A DNA stretch of 12,489 bases from JBBSBY01 sp038205805 (GCA_038205805.1 JBBRBO010000125.1:1-12489), one strand, 5' to 3'; positions 1 to 6,152 are shown, counted from the stretch's first letter. The notes: a model not told the origin generated them from the letters alone. Numbers and translations are program-made.

Positions 1-172
1 CCCGGCGGTCCCGATGCGGACGATGACTGATACCGAGACCCATGCGATGATAGATTGGGGGAGAACCGTCTTGAGCTAAACGCCGATCCCAAACCCTCAT
101 AGCACACGACATAATAAACAAGAGCCGGACGCAGTCGGGTGGGAATTGTCCGAATGATTGGAAGGATTTTCA
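1..172. other. Window-edge non-coding stretch upstream of the DUF3786 gene
   Basis: Frame 2 is open from base 2 to a TAA at 77-79 and could be the tail of a gene beginning outside the window, but about 25 residues with no recognisable motif cannot support a call. A CATAAT hexamer at 110-115 could be a -10 element, but no convincing -35 sits 16-18 bases upstream. No RNA gene or repeat was seen. Confidence 0.3.
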
Positions 173-784
173 GTGAGCAGCGGCTATGATTCAATCTACA
201 TCGAGTTAGTCTCTCAGCTTTCTCTACTTGATTTCCAGCAAAGCGCCGACCGCCTTGGCCTTGAATATGTTGATGGTGGTGTTCACGTAACTTTTTTAAA
301 GAGAGAATATCGTATCACCTCAGATGGGGTCGAGCCGATGGACCACCAACCCGTCAACGTAAATAACCTGAATGTTCTCGCCCATTATCTCCTATCCAAA
401 GGTCGAGGAGAGCCTGAGAATTCTTACATTCCATTTGAGAGCATCCCAAGAATGATTAGTGGACTGCATGCCCAGAGTCGGTTGATGAATGCTCCTCTGG
501 AAAAATACTTTGGGAACAACTACGTCAAAGTTAGCGAAGCAGCGGAAAAACTTGATGGAATCGAAGAAGAGGCGCAACCAGGCAAACATCAATGGACATT
601 TGACGTTCTCCCAAAAATCCCTTTAAAGCTCGTATTCTACGAGGCTGATGATGATTTCTCGGCGGAAATACAAATCATGTTAGACAGAACCGCTATTCAG
701 TTCTTGGAATTTGAATGCCTTGCTTTTATGGTTGGATGCTTTGTCCATGCACTGGTTAATACCGATGCGCTTTCACAAAAGTAA
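173..784 (+). CDS. DUF3786 domain-containing protein
   Basis: A soluble protein of about 203 residues matching the DUF3786 family, common in Desulfobacterota and some Firmicutes; its biochemical role is not known. Family features seen include an N-terminal helix with a DRLGLEY segment (residues 27-32), an HYLL segment near 71, a helical KYFGNNYVKVSEAAEKL stretch (111-127), and the C-terminal core LPKIPLKLVFYEADDDF (146-162) followed by a LD-R hydrophobic tail. The GTG at 173 is preferred because GGAAGG (160-165) lies 7 bases upstream. An in-frame TTG at 158 would add five residues but has no ribosome binding site. No signal peptide or membrane segment is seen. The last codons (DALSQK and stop, 764-784) are the left edge of a dispersed repeat found again at 7373, so the native C-terminus may have been replaced. 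Family assignment is from remembered pattern, not a search. Confidence 0.8.
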   Translation: MSSGYDSIYIELVSQLSLLDFQQSADRLGLEYVDGGVHVTFLKREYRITSDGVEPMDHQPVNVNNLNVLAHYLLSKGRGEPENSYIPFESIPRMISGLHAQSRLMNAPLEKYFGNNYVKVSEAAEKLDGIEEEAQPGKHQWTFDVLPKIPLKLVFYEADDDFSAEIQIMLDRTAIQFLEFECLAFMVGCFVHALVNTDALSQK

Positions 785-935
785 GATCGGCGGAGTTCTT
801 ATTGCAAAGCTGGTTTTTCCACCTTTTTCTAAGAAATTCATGATATTTGACGAAATCGCATTTTCTCCTTGAGAAAAGCCGGTTTCGCCAATTCCAAAGG
901 TCGCATGAAAGTCTACCGTCCGAGATGTGACGGAA
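764..935. repeat. Dispersed structured repeat, copy A
   Basis: First of three related copies in the window; the others start near 7373 and 12354. The left edge (764-784) matches 7373-7393 at 20 of 21 bases. After a GTAA block (781-784) and a 64-base arm comes a long hairpin at 849-889: a 7-bp TTTTCTC/GAGAAAA apical stem with a CTT loop, a two-base mismatch, then a lower stem pairing CGAAA with TTTCG. The right part (904-914, CATGAAAGTCT) matches copy B exactly and is followed by a small CCGTC/GACGG stem. No long ORF with protein-like content runs through it. It is best regarded as a miniature or REP-like non-coding element; its mobility is unknown. Confidence 0.75.
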
Positions 936-984
936 GTCTCTTTGCGAGGGAGCAGAACTAAAGAAGTCATGACCCCGAGGTCCA

Positions 985-1342
985 TCTCTAGGTTTGGCGA
1001 GGCTCGTGTCGTCGGTAAATTCCATGTGTCTCCAGTGGTTTCCTTTCAAGTTCGTCAAATGAGTGAACTCGCCGCAATCCGTTGTATCCAGGAGACTTCC
1101 TGAAGCCTCTCGAGAAGCTTGCTATGCGGCTTGAGCACTCGGGCTATCTTCTTGTGTTCAAGATCCGGTATTTGACCTTCCAGCATCTGGATGGTGGTGC
1201 TTGAAGAAGCCCCTGCTACTCCGATGGACTTCAACGACCCGTGCAGACAGCCAAGCGCATCAGGAAGACTCTGGGCGGACATGCTCGTGCATAGAAGCTC
1301 CATTAAGACCCTGCCGCTCACCCCGAAAAGATCTGAGAGCAC
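985..1342 (-). pseudogene. Decayed IS110-family transposase remnant
   Basis: Reading the minus strand from 1342, the first 95 residues match the middle of IS110/IS1111-type DEDD transposases: a start like VLSDLFGVSGRVLMELL, then a helical linker with QIPDLEHKKIARVLKPH, then LLERLQEVSWIQRIAASSLI. The last part is the decayed counterpart of the family's LQ-IPG-G--TA--LIAEIG helix-hairpin region. A stop at 1055-1057 ends this frame, and similarity appears to resume in another frame (HMEFTDDTSLA, about 1000-1030), where the family has F-----LA-W-GL-P. Upstream, the frame is interrupted by stops near 1350-1365, so the N-terminal DEDD domain is missing or unreadable. The remnant abuts repeat copy A. 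No terminal repeats could be defined. The call rests on recalled family motifs. Confidence 0.6.
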
Positions 1343-1406
1343 GCTACGTCAGCAAAACCTCTATACAGCAACGGCCTTCACCCATATTACTCGTTGAAAA
1401 ATGACT

Positions 1407-1434
1407 TGAAAATATCGCAGGCCGTCCCCCTGCG
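1407..1434 (-). terminator. Probable intrinsic terminator of yjbQ
   Basis: On the minus strand, a 6-bp perfect stem CGCAGG/CCTGCG (1434 to 1416, 7-base loop) is followed by ATATTTTC. It begins 27 bases after the yjbQ stop codon. The U-tract is short and interrupted, so termination may be weak. Confidence 0.45.
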
Positions 1435-1460
1435 TATCCCGACCCCGCGTGGCAATCCCT

Positions 1461-1880
1461 CTACTCACCGATAATCTTCACGAGGACGCGTTTGCGTCTG
1501 CCGCCGTCGAATTCGCCATAGAAGATTTGCTCCCACGGGCCGAAATCCAGCTTGCCTTTAGTGATTGCCACCACGACTGCGCGGCCCATGATTTGTCGTT
1601 TCAGGTGAGCGTCGCCGTTGTCTTCCCCGGTGCGGTTGTGCTGATATTGTGAGATCGGCGCATGGGGGGCCAAGCCCTCCAGCCATTTGTCGTAATCATG
1701 ATGAAGACCGGATTCCTCATCGTTGATAAATACGGATGCGGTTATGTGCATGGCGTTCACAAGACACAGCCCTTCCTGCATACCGCTTTCACGTAGGCAG
1801 GTTACAACCTCATTCGTGATGTTTGTGAAACTTCTGCGACCCGGAGTGTTAAACCATAACTCCTTACGATAGCTTTTCAT
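1461..1880 (-). CDS. yjbQ: YjbQ/UPF0047 family protein
   Basis: A full-length 139-residue member of the YjbQ (UPF0047) family, whose E. coli member has been linked to a secondary thiamine-phosphate synthase activity; the physiological role is unsettled. The diagnostic motifs are present: MHITASVFINDEESGLHHDYDKWLE (from residue 44), HNRTGEDNGDAHLKRQIMGR (81-100) and GPWEQIFYGEFDGGRRKRV (114-132). The conserved His and Asp residues (H45, H60, H61, D62, H81, H92) are intact, so it should be functional. No signal peptide is seen, so it is probably cytoplasmic. The ATG at 1880 has AGGAG about 7 bases upstream. The gene is divergent from the CBS-domain gene, with 175 bp between the two starts. Confidence 0.96.
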   Translation of the reverse strand: MKSYRKELWFNTPGRRSFTNITNEVVTCLRESGMQEGLCLVNAMHITASVFINDEESGLHHDYDKWLEGLAPHAPISQYQHNRTGEDNGDAHLKRQIMGRAVVVAITKGKLDFGPWEQIFYGEFDGGRRKRVLVKIIGE

Positions 1881-1957
1881 GATATTCTCCTGCCGGGGGC
1901 CGGATATTTAGCGAGAAGAGTTGTCCTAGCGTTGCATGGCCGGCGCTTGAACAACCA

Positions 1958-2051
1958 CGTGAGGCGCAACCGTAGCTGTGATTACGCCTCACGAATTCGA
2001 ATACTTTCACTCCGAATTCGGACAGCGAAGGCGCGACGCGCCCTAAGGAGG
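1958..2051 (+). promoter_or_regulatory. Inverted-repeat-rich control region of the CBS gene
   Basis: Three nested symmetries precede the CBS-domain gene. A 9-bp inverted repeat CGTGAGGCG (1958-1966) / CGCCTCACG (1985-1993) can form a hairpin with an 18-base loop. Two identical palindromes CGAATTCG lie at 1992-1999 and 2013-2020, 21 bp centre to centre (two helical turns), bracketing a weak -10-like AATACT (2000-2005). GGCGCG-A-CGCGCC (2030-2042) ends two bases before the Shine-Dalgarno AAGGAGG (2045-2051). The paired palindromes look like a dimer-of-dimers operator, and the GC hairpin could modulate ribosome access. Both readings are inference; no -35 box is convincing. Confidence 0.35.
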
Positions 2052-2055
2052 CAAC

Positions 2056-2511
2056 ATGCCCACTATAGCGGATATTATGACTAAGGATGTTCTCACGGTT
2101 CGTATGGATACGCCTATCAAAGAATTGGCGCGTCTTTTCGCCGAAAACGACATCAACGGCGCGCCCGTTGTGGACGACGAAGGAGTCGTGGTCGGGGTCG
2201 TGTGCGAATCCGACCTGCTCAGCCAGAACAAACCTCTTCACATTCCGACCGTGTTCGTGCTTCTGGATTCCGTTATTCCCTTTGAGAACCCGTGGCGCGC
2301 CCAAAAGGACTACAAACGGCTCATGGCTACAACCGTGGGGGATATTTGCTCAAAACCGGCGTTCAGTATCTACCCGGAAATGGACTTAACCGAGGCCGCC
2401 GGCATCATGAGCGAGCGTCAGTATTACACGCTGCCGGTGGTAGTGGGCTCAAAGCTCGTGGGTATCGTCGGGAAATCAGATCTTATTAAGGCAATAGCAG
2501 CAATGGCTTAG
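2056..2511 (+). CDS. Tandem CBS-domain protein
   Basis: A 151-residue cytoplasmic protein made only of two CBS domains (about residues 7-56 and 95-147). Each starts with the usual pattern (IADIMTKDVLTV; VGDICSKPAFSI) and ends with the ligand-contact segment (GVVCESDLL at 48-55; GIVGKSDLI at 136-144). Such Bateman modules bind adenine nucleotides or S-adenosylmethionine and usually act as energy-state sensors, often on a partner protein. No effector domain is fused here, so the partner is unknown. The roughly 35-residue insert between domains (HIPTVFVLLDSVIPFEN) is longer than in minimal CBS pairs and is seen in many stand-alone delta-proteobacterial members. The ATG at 2056 follows AAGGAGG by 4 bases, a strong but tight ribosome binding site. 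Confidence 0.93.
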   Translation: MPTIADIMTKDVLTVRMDTPIKELARLFAENDINGAPVVDDEGVVVGVVCESDLLSQNKPLHIPTVFVLLDSVIPFENPWRAQKDYKRLMATTVGDICSKPAFSIYPEMDLTEAAGIMSERQYYTLPVVVGSKLVGIVGKSDLIKAIAAMA

Positions 2512-2565
2512 ATACTAAACTGAATGTTGAGTGTTGAATATTATGAACCAGAGCTTTAAAAAATG

Positions 2566-2594
2566 TTGACAAGTATGCGAGATCCTGTTTTAAC
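2566..2594 (+). promoter_or_regulatory. Sigma70-like promoter of the candidate small RNA
   Basis: A consensus TTGACA (2566-2571) is separated by 17 bases from TTTAAC (2589-2594). An A-rich run just upstream (about 2556-2563) resembles an UP element. It lies 54 bases past the CBS gene stop and points away from it, toward a hairpin and terminator but no ORF. Predicted start is near 2601. Confidence 0.5.
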
Positions 2595-2600
2595 TCTTTT

Positions 2601-2690
2601 CACGGCGGGTGGCGTAGCCCGCCGCAGAACATACCTTTTCTCCATTGCGAAGCCCCGGTCCCATCCTCCTTTCCGGGGCTTTCATTTTTC
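2601..2690 (+). ncRNA. Candidate trans-acting small RNA (about 90 nt)
   Basis: No ORF fits here, but a complete transcription unit does. Promoter 2566-2594 would start a transcript near 2601 that immediately folds a perfect 7-bp hairpin CGGCGGG/CCCGCCG (2603-2624). A 25-base unstructured C/U-rich linker (2625-2649) follows, then a 9-bp terminator hairpin (2650-2681) with a T-rich tail. The linker carries TCTCCATT (2639-2646), and the terminator loop carries CCTCCTT; both are complementary to Shine-Dalgarno-type sequences. Small RNAs with exposed anti-SD C/U-rich loops that block translation are known in other bacteria. The alternative is simply the 3' UTR and terminator of the CBS gene, with the promoter match fortuitous. 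No recognised RNA family was identified. Confidence 0.4.
2650..2690 (+). terminator. Intrinsic terminator
   Basis: A perfect 9-bp stem AAGCCCCGG (2650-2658) / CCGGGGCTT (2673-2681) with a 14-base loop is followed by TTCATTTTTC. On the opposite strand no T-run follows, so it should act on plus-strand transcripts (the CBS gene and/or the candidate sRNA) rather than on the convergent panE, whose stop is at 2694. Confidence 0.7.
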
Positions 2691-2693
2691 CCC

Positions 2694-3614
2694 TCACACT
2701 CGAACGTCGGTTGTCGCTTCCAATGTCCGTATAAGCAGTGTTAAAGCCCGGTTCACCGCAACGGATGTTCCCAACCGTTCTCCCTCTGCGACGATGGCCC
2801 CATTTATGTATTGAATTTCAGTGCGACGACCCGCGGCTATGTCTTGAAACATGGAGTTCAAGTTCGGCGCCGTCATCTCGCACACTTTCAGGACGAACGC
2901 CTCGGGATCGTCCTGAAGCAGTCGTATGTCTTTCGCGTGCGCCACCGCCACACCTTCCGCTACGATCTCATGTATCAGCTTCTGTCCTGCGGCCGTTGGT
3001 AGATCCCCATTGCGCACGCGCAGCAGCGTCGCAGGCGCGTTGATGGCTGCGTTCACCATGAGCTTCGACCAGGCGCCGCCAAGCGCGTTGTCCGTGGTAT
3101 GGACCGGGCCGGCGTCCATTCGGCTGAGGATGTCGGCGACCTTTTGGGCTCGTGGGGTCACCGCGCCGTCTATTTCGCCCAAGCTGGTTGTGCCGTTTCC
3201 CGTGTGTCTCACTTTCCCTTTGCCGACGCTCATGGCCCCGATGGTGGTGGTCCCGAGCAATACGCGACCGGGATACGCCTCATCGAGGACGTCGAACGCG
3301 CCGATGCCGTTCTGTAGCGTTAGGATCACTCCTTCCGAGGACAATGCCTTGCCTATGGCGGCGAGGGCCGCTACCGTATCGTATGTCTTCACCAGGACCA
3401 AGACCAGGTCACGGTCATTGGCTTCAGGGGAATTACGAACGTGCGGTCGCACGACGCGATCACCTGACACGCCTTCCATAGTTAGGCCGTCTCGGGTGAT
3501 GAGATCGACCTCGGCGGGGTCACGTTCATAGAGGACCGTGTCTACTCCCTTTTCCGTAAGCAATCCGCCTAAAACCGAGCCCAAGGCCCCTGCGCCGACA
3601 ATTCCGACTCTCAT
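2694..3614 (-). CDS. panE: 2-dehydropantoate 2-reductase (PanE/ApbA family)
   Basis: Predicted to reduce ketopantoate to pantoate with NADPH in CoA biosynthesis. The 306-residue protein begins with a Rossmann fold (GAGALG, residues 7-12). It has the nucleotide-contact K76 in LVKTYDT, QNGIG at 101-105, the C-terminal helical domain with catalytic-type K184 in SKLMVNAAINAPATL, and SMFQDIAAGRRTEIQYINGAIV (254-275) with the conserved Glu266. The frame is open upstream to 3710, but the ATG at 3614 is chosen because the Rossmann strand begins there and GGAAAGGGG lies just upstream. panB lies 673 bp upstream on the same strand and supplies the substrate. PanE/ApbA paralogues reduce other 2-oxo acids, so the exact substrate is inferred from panB proximity. 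Confidence 0.85.
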   Translation of the reverse strand: MRVGIVGAGALGSVLGGLLTEKGVDTVLYERDPAEVDLITRDGLTMEGVSGDRVVRPHVRNSPEANDRDLVLVLVKTYDTVAALAAIGKALSSEGVILTLQNGIGAFDVLDEAYPGRVLLGTTTIGAMSVGKGKVRHTGNGTTSLGEIDGAVTPRAQKVADILSRMDAGPVHTTDNALGGAWSKLMVNAAINAPATLLRVRNGDLPTAAGQKLIHEIVAEGVAVAHAKDIRLLQDDPEAFVLKVCEMTAPNLNSMFQDIAAGRRTEIQYINGAIVAEGERLGTSVAVNRALTLLIRTLEATTDVRV

Positions 3615-3947
3615 GAGCTTTCCCCTTTCCTGGTGAGCGAAATGGTTTACGATAGTGCAAAACCCGTCAAAATGGCTATCAGTGATACAGGGCAGAGCCC
3701 CCGCGCACATCCGCGTGAACGAAGGTCCGTAGTGGAATGAGTGCCGACCGCTCTCCGGGGTTCAGAGGGAGGGGAGCACAATAATCGTCTCATGTGTGCG
3801 GAGGAAGGCAGCCGCTGCTTTGGATCTCAAGGAGCGACCTTTCAAGCTGATGCGGCGTTGGCCATAGCGCGGCCCTGAGCTTAGTGAAATCCTTTTAAAA
3901 AAAATATGAATGTTTTTAAAATAAAGATTTCCTCAGCTCTATTTTCT

Positions 3948-3975
3948 ATGCTATACGTACTGATTAATTTGTCAA
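3948..3975 (-). promoter_or_regulatory. Possible promoter of panE
   Basis: On the minus strand a consensus TTGACA (3975-3970) is followed after 16 bases by TAGCAT (3953-3948), four of six matches to the -10 consensus, in an AT-rich setting. Transcription would start near 3941 and give panE a leader of about 325 bases. If real, panE is not simply cotranscribed with panB. Confidence 0.35.
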
Positions 3976-4226
3976 GTCAAAAAAGTAAAAGGTCTCTAGG
4001 AGCGGCCTAACGCCGTTGTAGCCCCGTCCGCACCGTGGAACGCATAAGCGCCCCCAATTCTTACCCGAACTCCTCAGTGGAAAATAAATTGCTGCTTCGG
4101 TGTTCAGCCCATGATGCCTGTTCCTCCGCCGGACTCCCCGTTCGACGCAGCTTTTGCCCGCGCATAGTCGAGAGAGGACTTGTAACGACGTGTGAGCTTG
4201 CATACGAGGGCAAAATTTGTGGTGTT

Positions 4227-4259
4227 CGAGGAGAAGCCTCCTAATGGAGACTCCCCTCG
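4227..4259 (-). terminator. Weak hairpin after panB
   Basis: About 30 bases past the panB stop, an outer CGAGG/CCTCG pairing (4227-4231 with 4255-4259) encloses a CTCC/GGAG stem with a four-base loop (4238-4249). On the minus strand only a distant AATTTT follows, so it is at best a weak terminator or a 3'-end stabilising structure. Confidence 0.3.
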
Positions 4260-4287
4260 GTAACCTCATCTTCGCTGAGCATCCGAA

Positions 4288-5130
4288 TCAGCGATATAGC
4301 TTGCGCAGCTCTTGAGCGACGTCCTCCGGCATAGGATAGCAGTGCTCAGCGGTGGGAAATGAGCGATCAGCCACTTCTTTTTTGAATTCCTGAAGGGCTT
4401 CCACGATCTGAGCCCCAATTTGTCGGTACTTTTTTACGAATTTAGCGGCTTTGCGATCAAACATGCCGATCATATCATGGATAACGAGCACTTGGCCGTC
4501 GCAGTGCGGACCGGCGCCGATACCGAAAACGGGAACTTTAGACCGTTCGGTGATAATTTGAGCCACTTCCGCCGGCACAGCTTCCAGAAGGAGTGATGAG
4601 GCTCCGGCCTCCTCGAGTATCTTTGAGTCTTCTATGAGTTTCTTTGCGCCGGTGAGGTCACGACCTTGGGCTTTATAGCCCCCCATCTGAGCCGCGGCTT
4701 GAGGCGTCAACCCCAAGTGCGCCATAACGGGAATGGTGGCGTTCACCATAGCCGTGAGGGTATTCGCCACTTCTCTGCCGCCTTCCATCTTAACGGCGTC
4801 ACAACCGCCCTCAGCCATAAACCGGCCGCCGTTGCGAATGGCCTCTTCCTTGGAGACCTGATAGCTCATATACGGCATATCCCCCACGAGATATACATTG
4901 GGCGCGCCGAGCCGTACAGCCTTCACGTGGGGCATCATGAGGTCCATTGTAACGGGGAGGGTCGAGTCGTATCCGAACACCACCATGCCCATGGAATCGC
5001 CTACTAACAGGACGTCAATCCCCGCCTTCTCCTCTAAGATAGCGAATGGGTAGTCGTACGCCGTCAGGAATGTCATGGGCTCCTTATCGGCTTTCTTTTG
5101 TCTCAGGGTCTGAATTGTAATTTTCGCCAT
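4288..5130 (-). CDS. panB: 3-methyl-2-oxobutanoate hydroxymethyltransferase
   Basis: Transfers a one-carbon unit from 5,10-methylenetetrahydrofolate to 2-oxoisovalerate, giving ketopantoate, the committed step of pantothenate synthesis; cytoplasmic. At 280 residues it is slightly longer than E. coli PanB (264). It carries the full motif set: MTFLTAYDYPFA (19-30), LLVGDSMGMVVFGYDSTLPV (41-60) with metal ligand D45, VGDMPYMSY (82-90) with D84, DAVKMEGG (111-118) with K114 and E116, AHLGLTPQ (137-144), LLLEAVPAEVA (180-190) with the catalytic-type E183, and VFGIGAGPHCDGQVLV (201-216). All key residues are intact. The ATG at 5130 has GGAG 5 bases upstream. A good promoter at 5307-5336 and a structured leader of about 170 bases precede it. 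The downstream panE uses its product. Confidence 0.97.
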   Translation of the reverse strand: MAKITIQTLRQKKADKEPMTFLTAYDYPFAILEEKAGIDVLLVGDSMGMVVFGYDSTLPVTMDLMMPHVKAVRLGAPNVYLVGDMPYMSYQVSKEEAIRNGGRFMAEGGCDAVKMEGGREVANTLTAMVNATIPVMAHLGLTPQAAAQMGGYKAQGRDLTGAKKLIEDSKILEEAGASSLLLEAVPAEVAQIITERSKVPVFGIGAGPHCDGQVLVIHDMIGMFDRKAAKFVKKYRQIGAQIVEALQEFKKEVADRSFPTAEHCYPMPEDVAQELRKLYR

Positions 5131-5300
5131 ACTATCTCCATTAAAAGTTGGGTTGGGGATTGAAGCTACGCCAATCAGGCGTAACGGATCATCACAAGGT
5201 TCGGCGACTTCGCCAAAGATAGGCGAACCGCGGCGGGTGACCGGTCCTACATTTCGTCCTATGGTTCAGCGGGGTGAACAGACTTCCGCGCACGATAAAC
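5131..5300 (-). promoter_or_regulatory. Structured 5' leader of panB
   Basis: The predicted panB transcript starts near 5300 and has about 170 untranslated bases. In transcript order it can form GTTCA/TGAAC (5279-5264), TTCGCC/GGCGAA with a 7-base loop (5227-5209) and TACGCC/GGCGTA with a 5-base loop (5183-5167), just before the ribosome binding site. TAGGAC occurs twice, 12 bases apart (5261-5256 and 5249-5244). The published pan RNA motif occurs upstream of pantothenate genes in delta-proteobacteria, among others, so a cis-regulatory RNA is plausible, but I could not match its consensus by eye. Confidence 0.35.
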
Positions 5301-5306
5301 AGGTAT

Positions 5307-5336
5307 AGTATATCAGGGCGCCATGCGGTGTGTAAA
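5307..5336 (-). promoter_or_regulatory. Promoter of panB
   Basis: On the minus strand TTTACA (5336-5331) and TATACT (5312-5307) each match the sigma70 consensus at five of six positions, with an 18-base spacer. It lies between the end of the DUF2752 gene and panB, so panB can be transcribed independently. Predicted start is near 5300. Confidence 0.6.
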
Positions 5337-5490
5337 CCGCGATGAACGCAGTGGGCGGCCTAAGAATGGGGCGTGGTACGATTCACCGGGCTTGATCGGT
5401 TTGGCTGCGGTGGAGACGTGCGAGGAGATTCTCCTTCCCTGTGAATGGCCCATCCCGCTCCTGAACGGCGATCTCGGCGCTGTGAACGGA

Positions 5491-5976
5491 TCAGGACGCG
5501 TAATAACTCACAAGATGTGTGGATAGTCGAAAGAACCAAAGGATCACCAGGGCGACTACCACAAGCCGCACAGGGGTGTCTCCTGCGGCGTGTATGAGGC
5601 GCAGGATCGAGAGCCGCGGGTAAAAAATGATTCCCAATCTGTAAGGGATTTGCACAACGCACAGGGCAAACAGGAGCGGTCCCAGCGCGTGGTAGGTGAT
5701 CGCCTCAGCCGCCCGTCCGTGAGCAATAGCCACAAAGCTCCTGGTGAGTCCGCACCCGGGGCAGGGCATGTGAAAGAGCCGGCGGCTTACGCACACCGCA
5801 GGGAGAGGCAGGGCGCCCAAGCCGGGGATCGGCAGGACAAGGGTTCCGGTGTCGGCGGGTTGCAAGAGCAACGACAGACAAAGTATTCCCAAGGCTACAA
5901 AAAGCGTGGCCCAATGACTCCTGAGAGCGGCGTCGGTTGAAGGGTTCGTATGCGCTGAGGGATCGTTGGACACCAT
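5491..5976 (-). CDS. DUF2752 membrane protein
   Basis: A 161-residue protein with the DUF2752 signature CPGCGLTRSF (residues 72-81), preceded by a conserved-type cysteine at 62. The function of the family is unknown; the paired cysteines suggest metal binding or a redox role, which is inference. Three hydrophobic stretches (about 23-40, 94-117 and 136-154) predict an integral inner-membrane protein. The ATG at 5976 follows an in-frame TGA two codons upstream, so the start cannot be further out, although no clear Shine-Dalgarno is present. It is divergent from the vWA-OmpA gene (176 bp between starts) and followed by panB after a promoter, so no operon partner is evident. Confidence 0.85.
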   Translation of the reverse strand: MVSNDPSAHTNPSTDAALRSHWATLFVALGILCLSLLLQPADTGTLVLPIPGLGALPLPAVCVSRRLFHMPCPGCGLTRSFVAIAHGRAAEAITYHALGPLLFALCVVQIPYRLGIIFYPRLSILRLIHAAGDTPVRLVVVALVILWFFRLSTHLVSYYAS

Positions 5977-6092
5977 TGTTCAGAGCGTGTTTCCGTGCAT
6001 CAAAGATGGCCCATTGTATGCCGGTAGTTGAGGCCGCAGGTTGAAAGCGGCTGTTGAAGCCCTCGTACACACTTTCCAGCGTAGCATAATTC

Positions 6093-6119
6093 TTGACTTT
6101 TTCGTATGCCTTTGATACT
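6093..6119 (+). promoter_or_regulatory. Possible promoter of the vWA-OmpA gene
   Basis: TTGACT (6093-6098) and GATACT (6114-6119) are separated by 15 bases, shorter than ideal. The Shine-Dalgarno GGAGG (6143-6147) of the downstream gene lies within a perfect 10-base palindrome GGAGGCCTCC (6143-6152) ending one base before the ATG. Confidence 0.3.
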
Positions 6120-6152
6120 TCCACCTGCATTGTACCGTGAACGGAGGCCTCC

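Larger units (their letters stand above)
3615..4287. other. 673-bp panE-panB intergenic region with an AT-rich island
   Basis: No ORF here has recognisable protein features. Bases about 3891-3990 are strikingly AT-rich and contain TTTTAAAA palindromes at 3893-3900 and 3914-3921, 21 bp apart, a pattern typical of bent DNA. A minus-strand promoter candidate lies at 3948-3975. Between about 3615 and 3940, the sequence would be a roughly 325-base leader of panE; no known riboswitch was recognised. From 3990 to 4226 nothing beyond unique sequence was seen. Confidence 0.5.

Noticed and set aside
756..1058. 100-codon minus-strand ORF
   Set aside because: It joins a frameshifted piece of the IS110 remnant to translated repeat copy A; it is not an independent gene.
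1864..2304. 146-codon minus-strand ORF overlapping the CBS gene
   Set aside because: It is antisense to a clear CBS-domain protein, lacks any motif, and overlaps the yjbQ start.
2601..2690. Signal recognition particle RNA or 6S RNA at the candidate sRNA locus
   Set aside because: The conserved SRP tetraloop and asymmetric loop motif are absent, and the transcript is much too short for 6S RNA.
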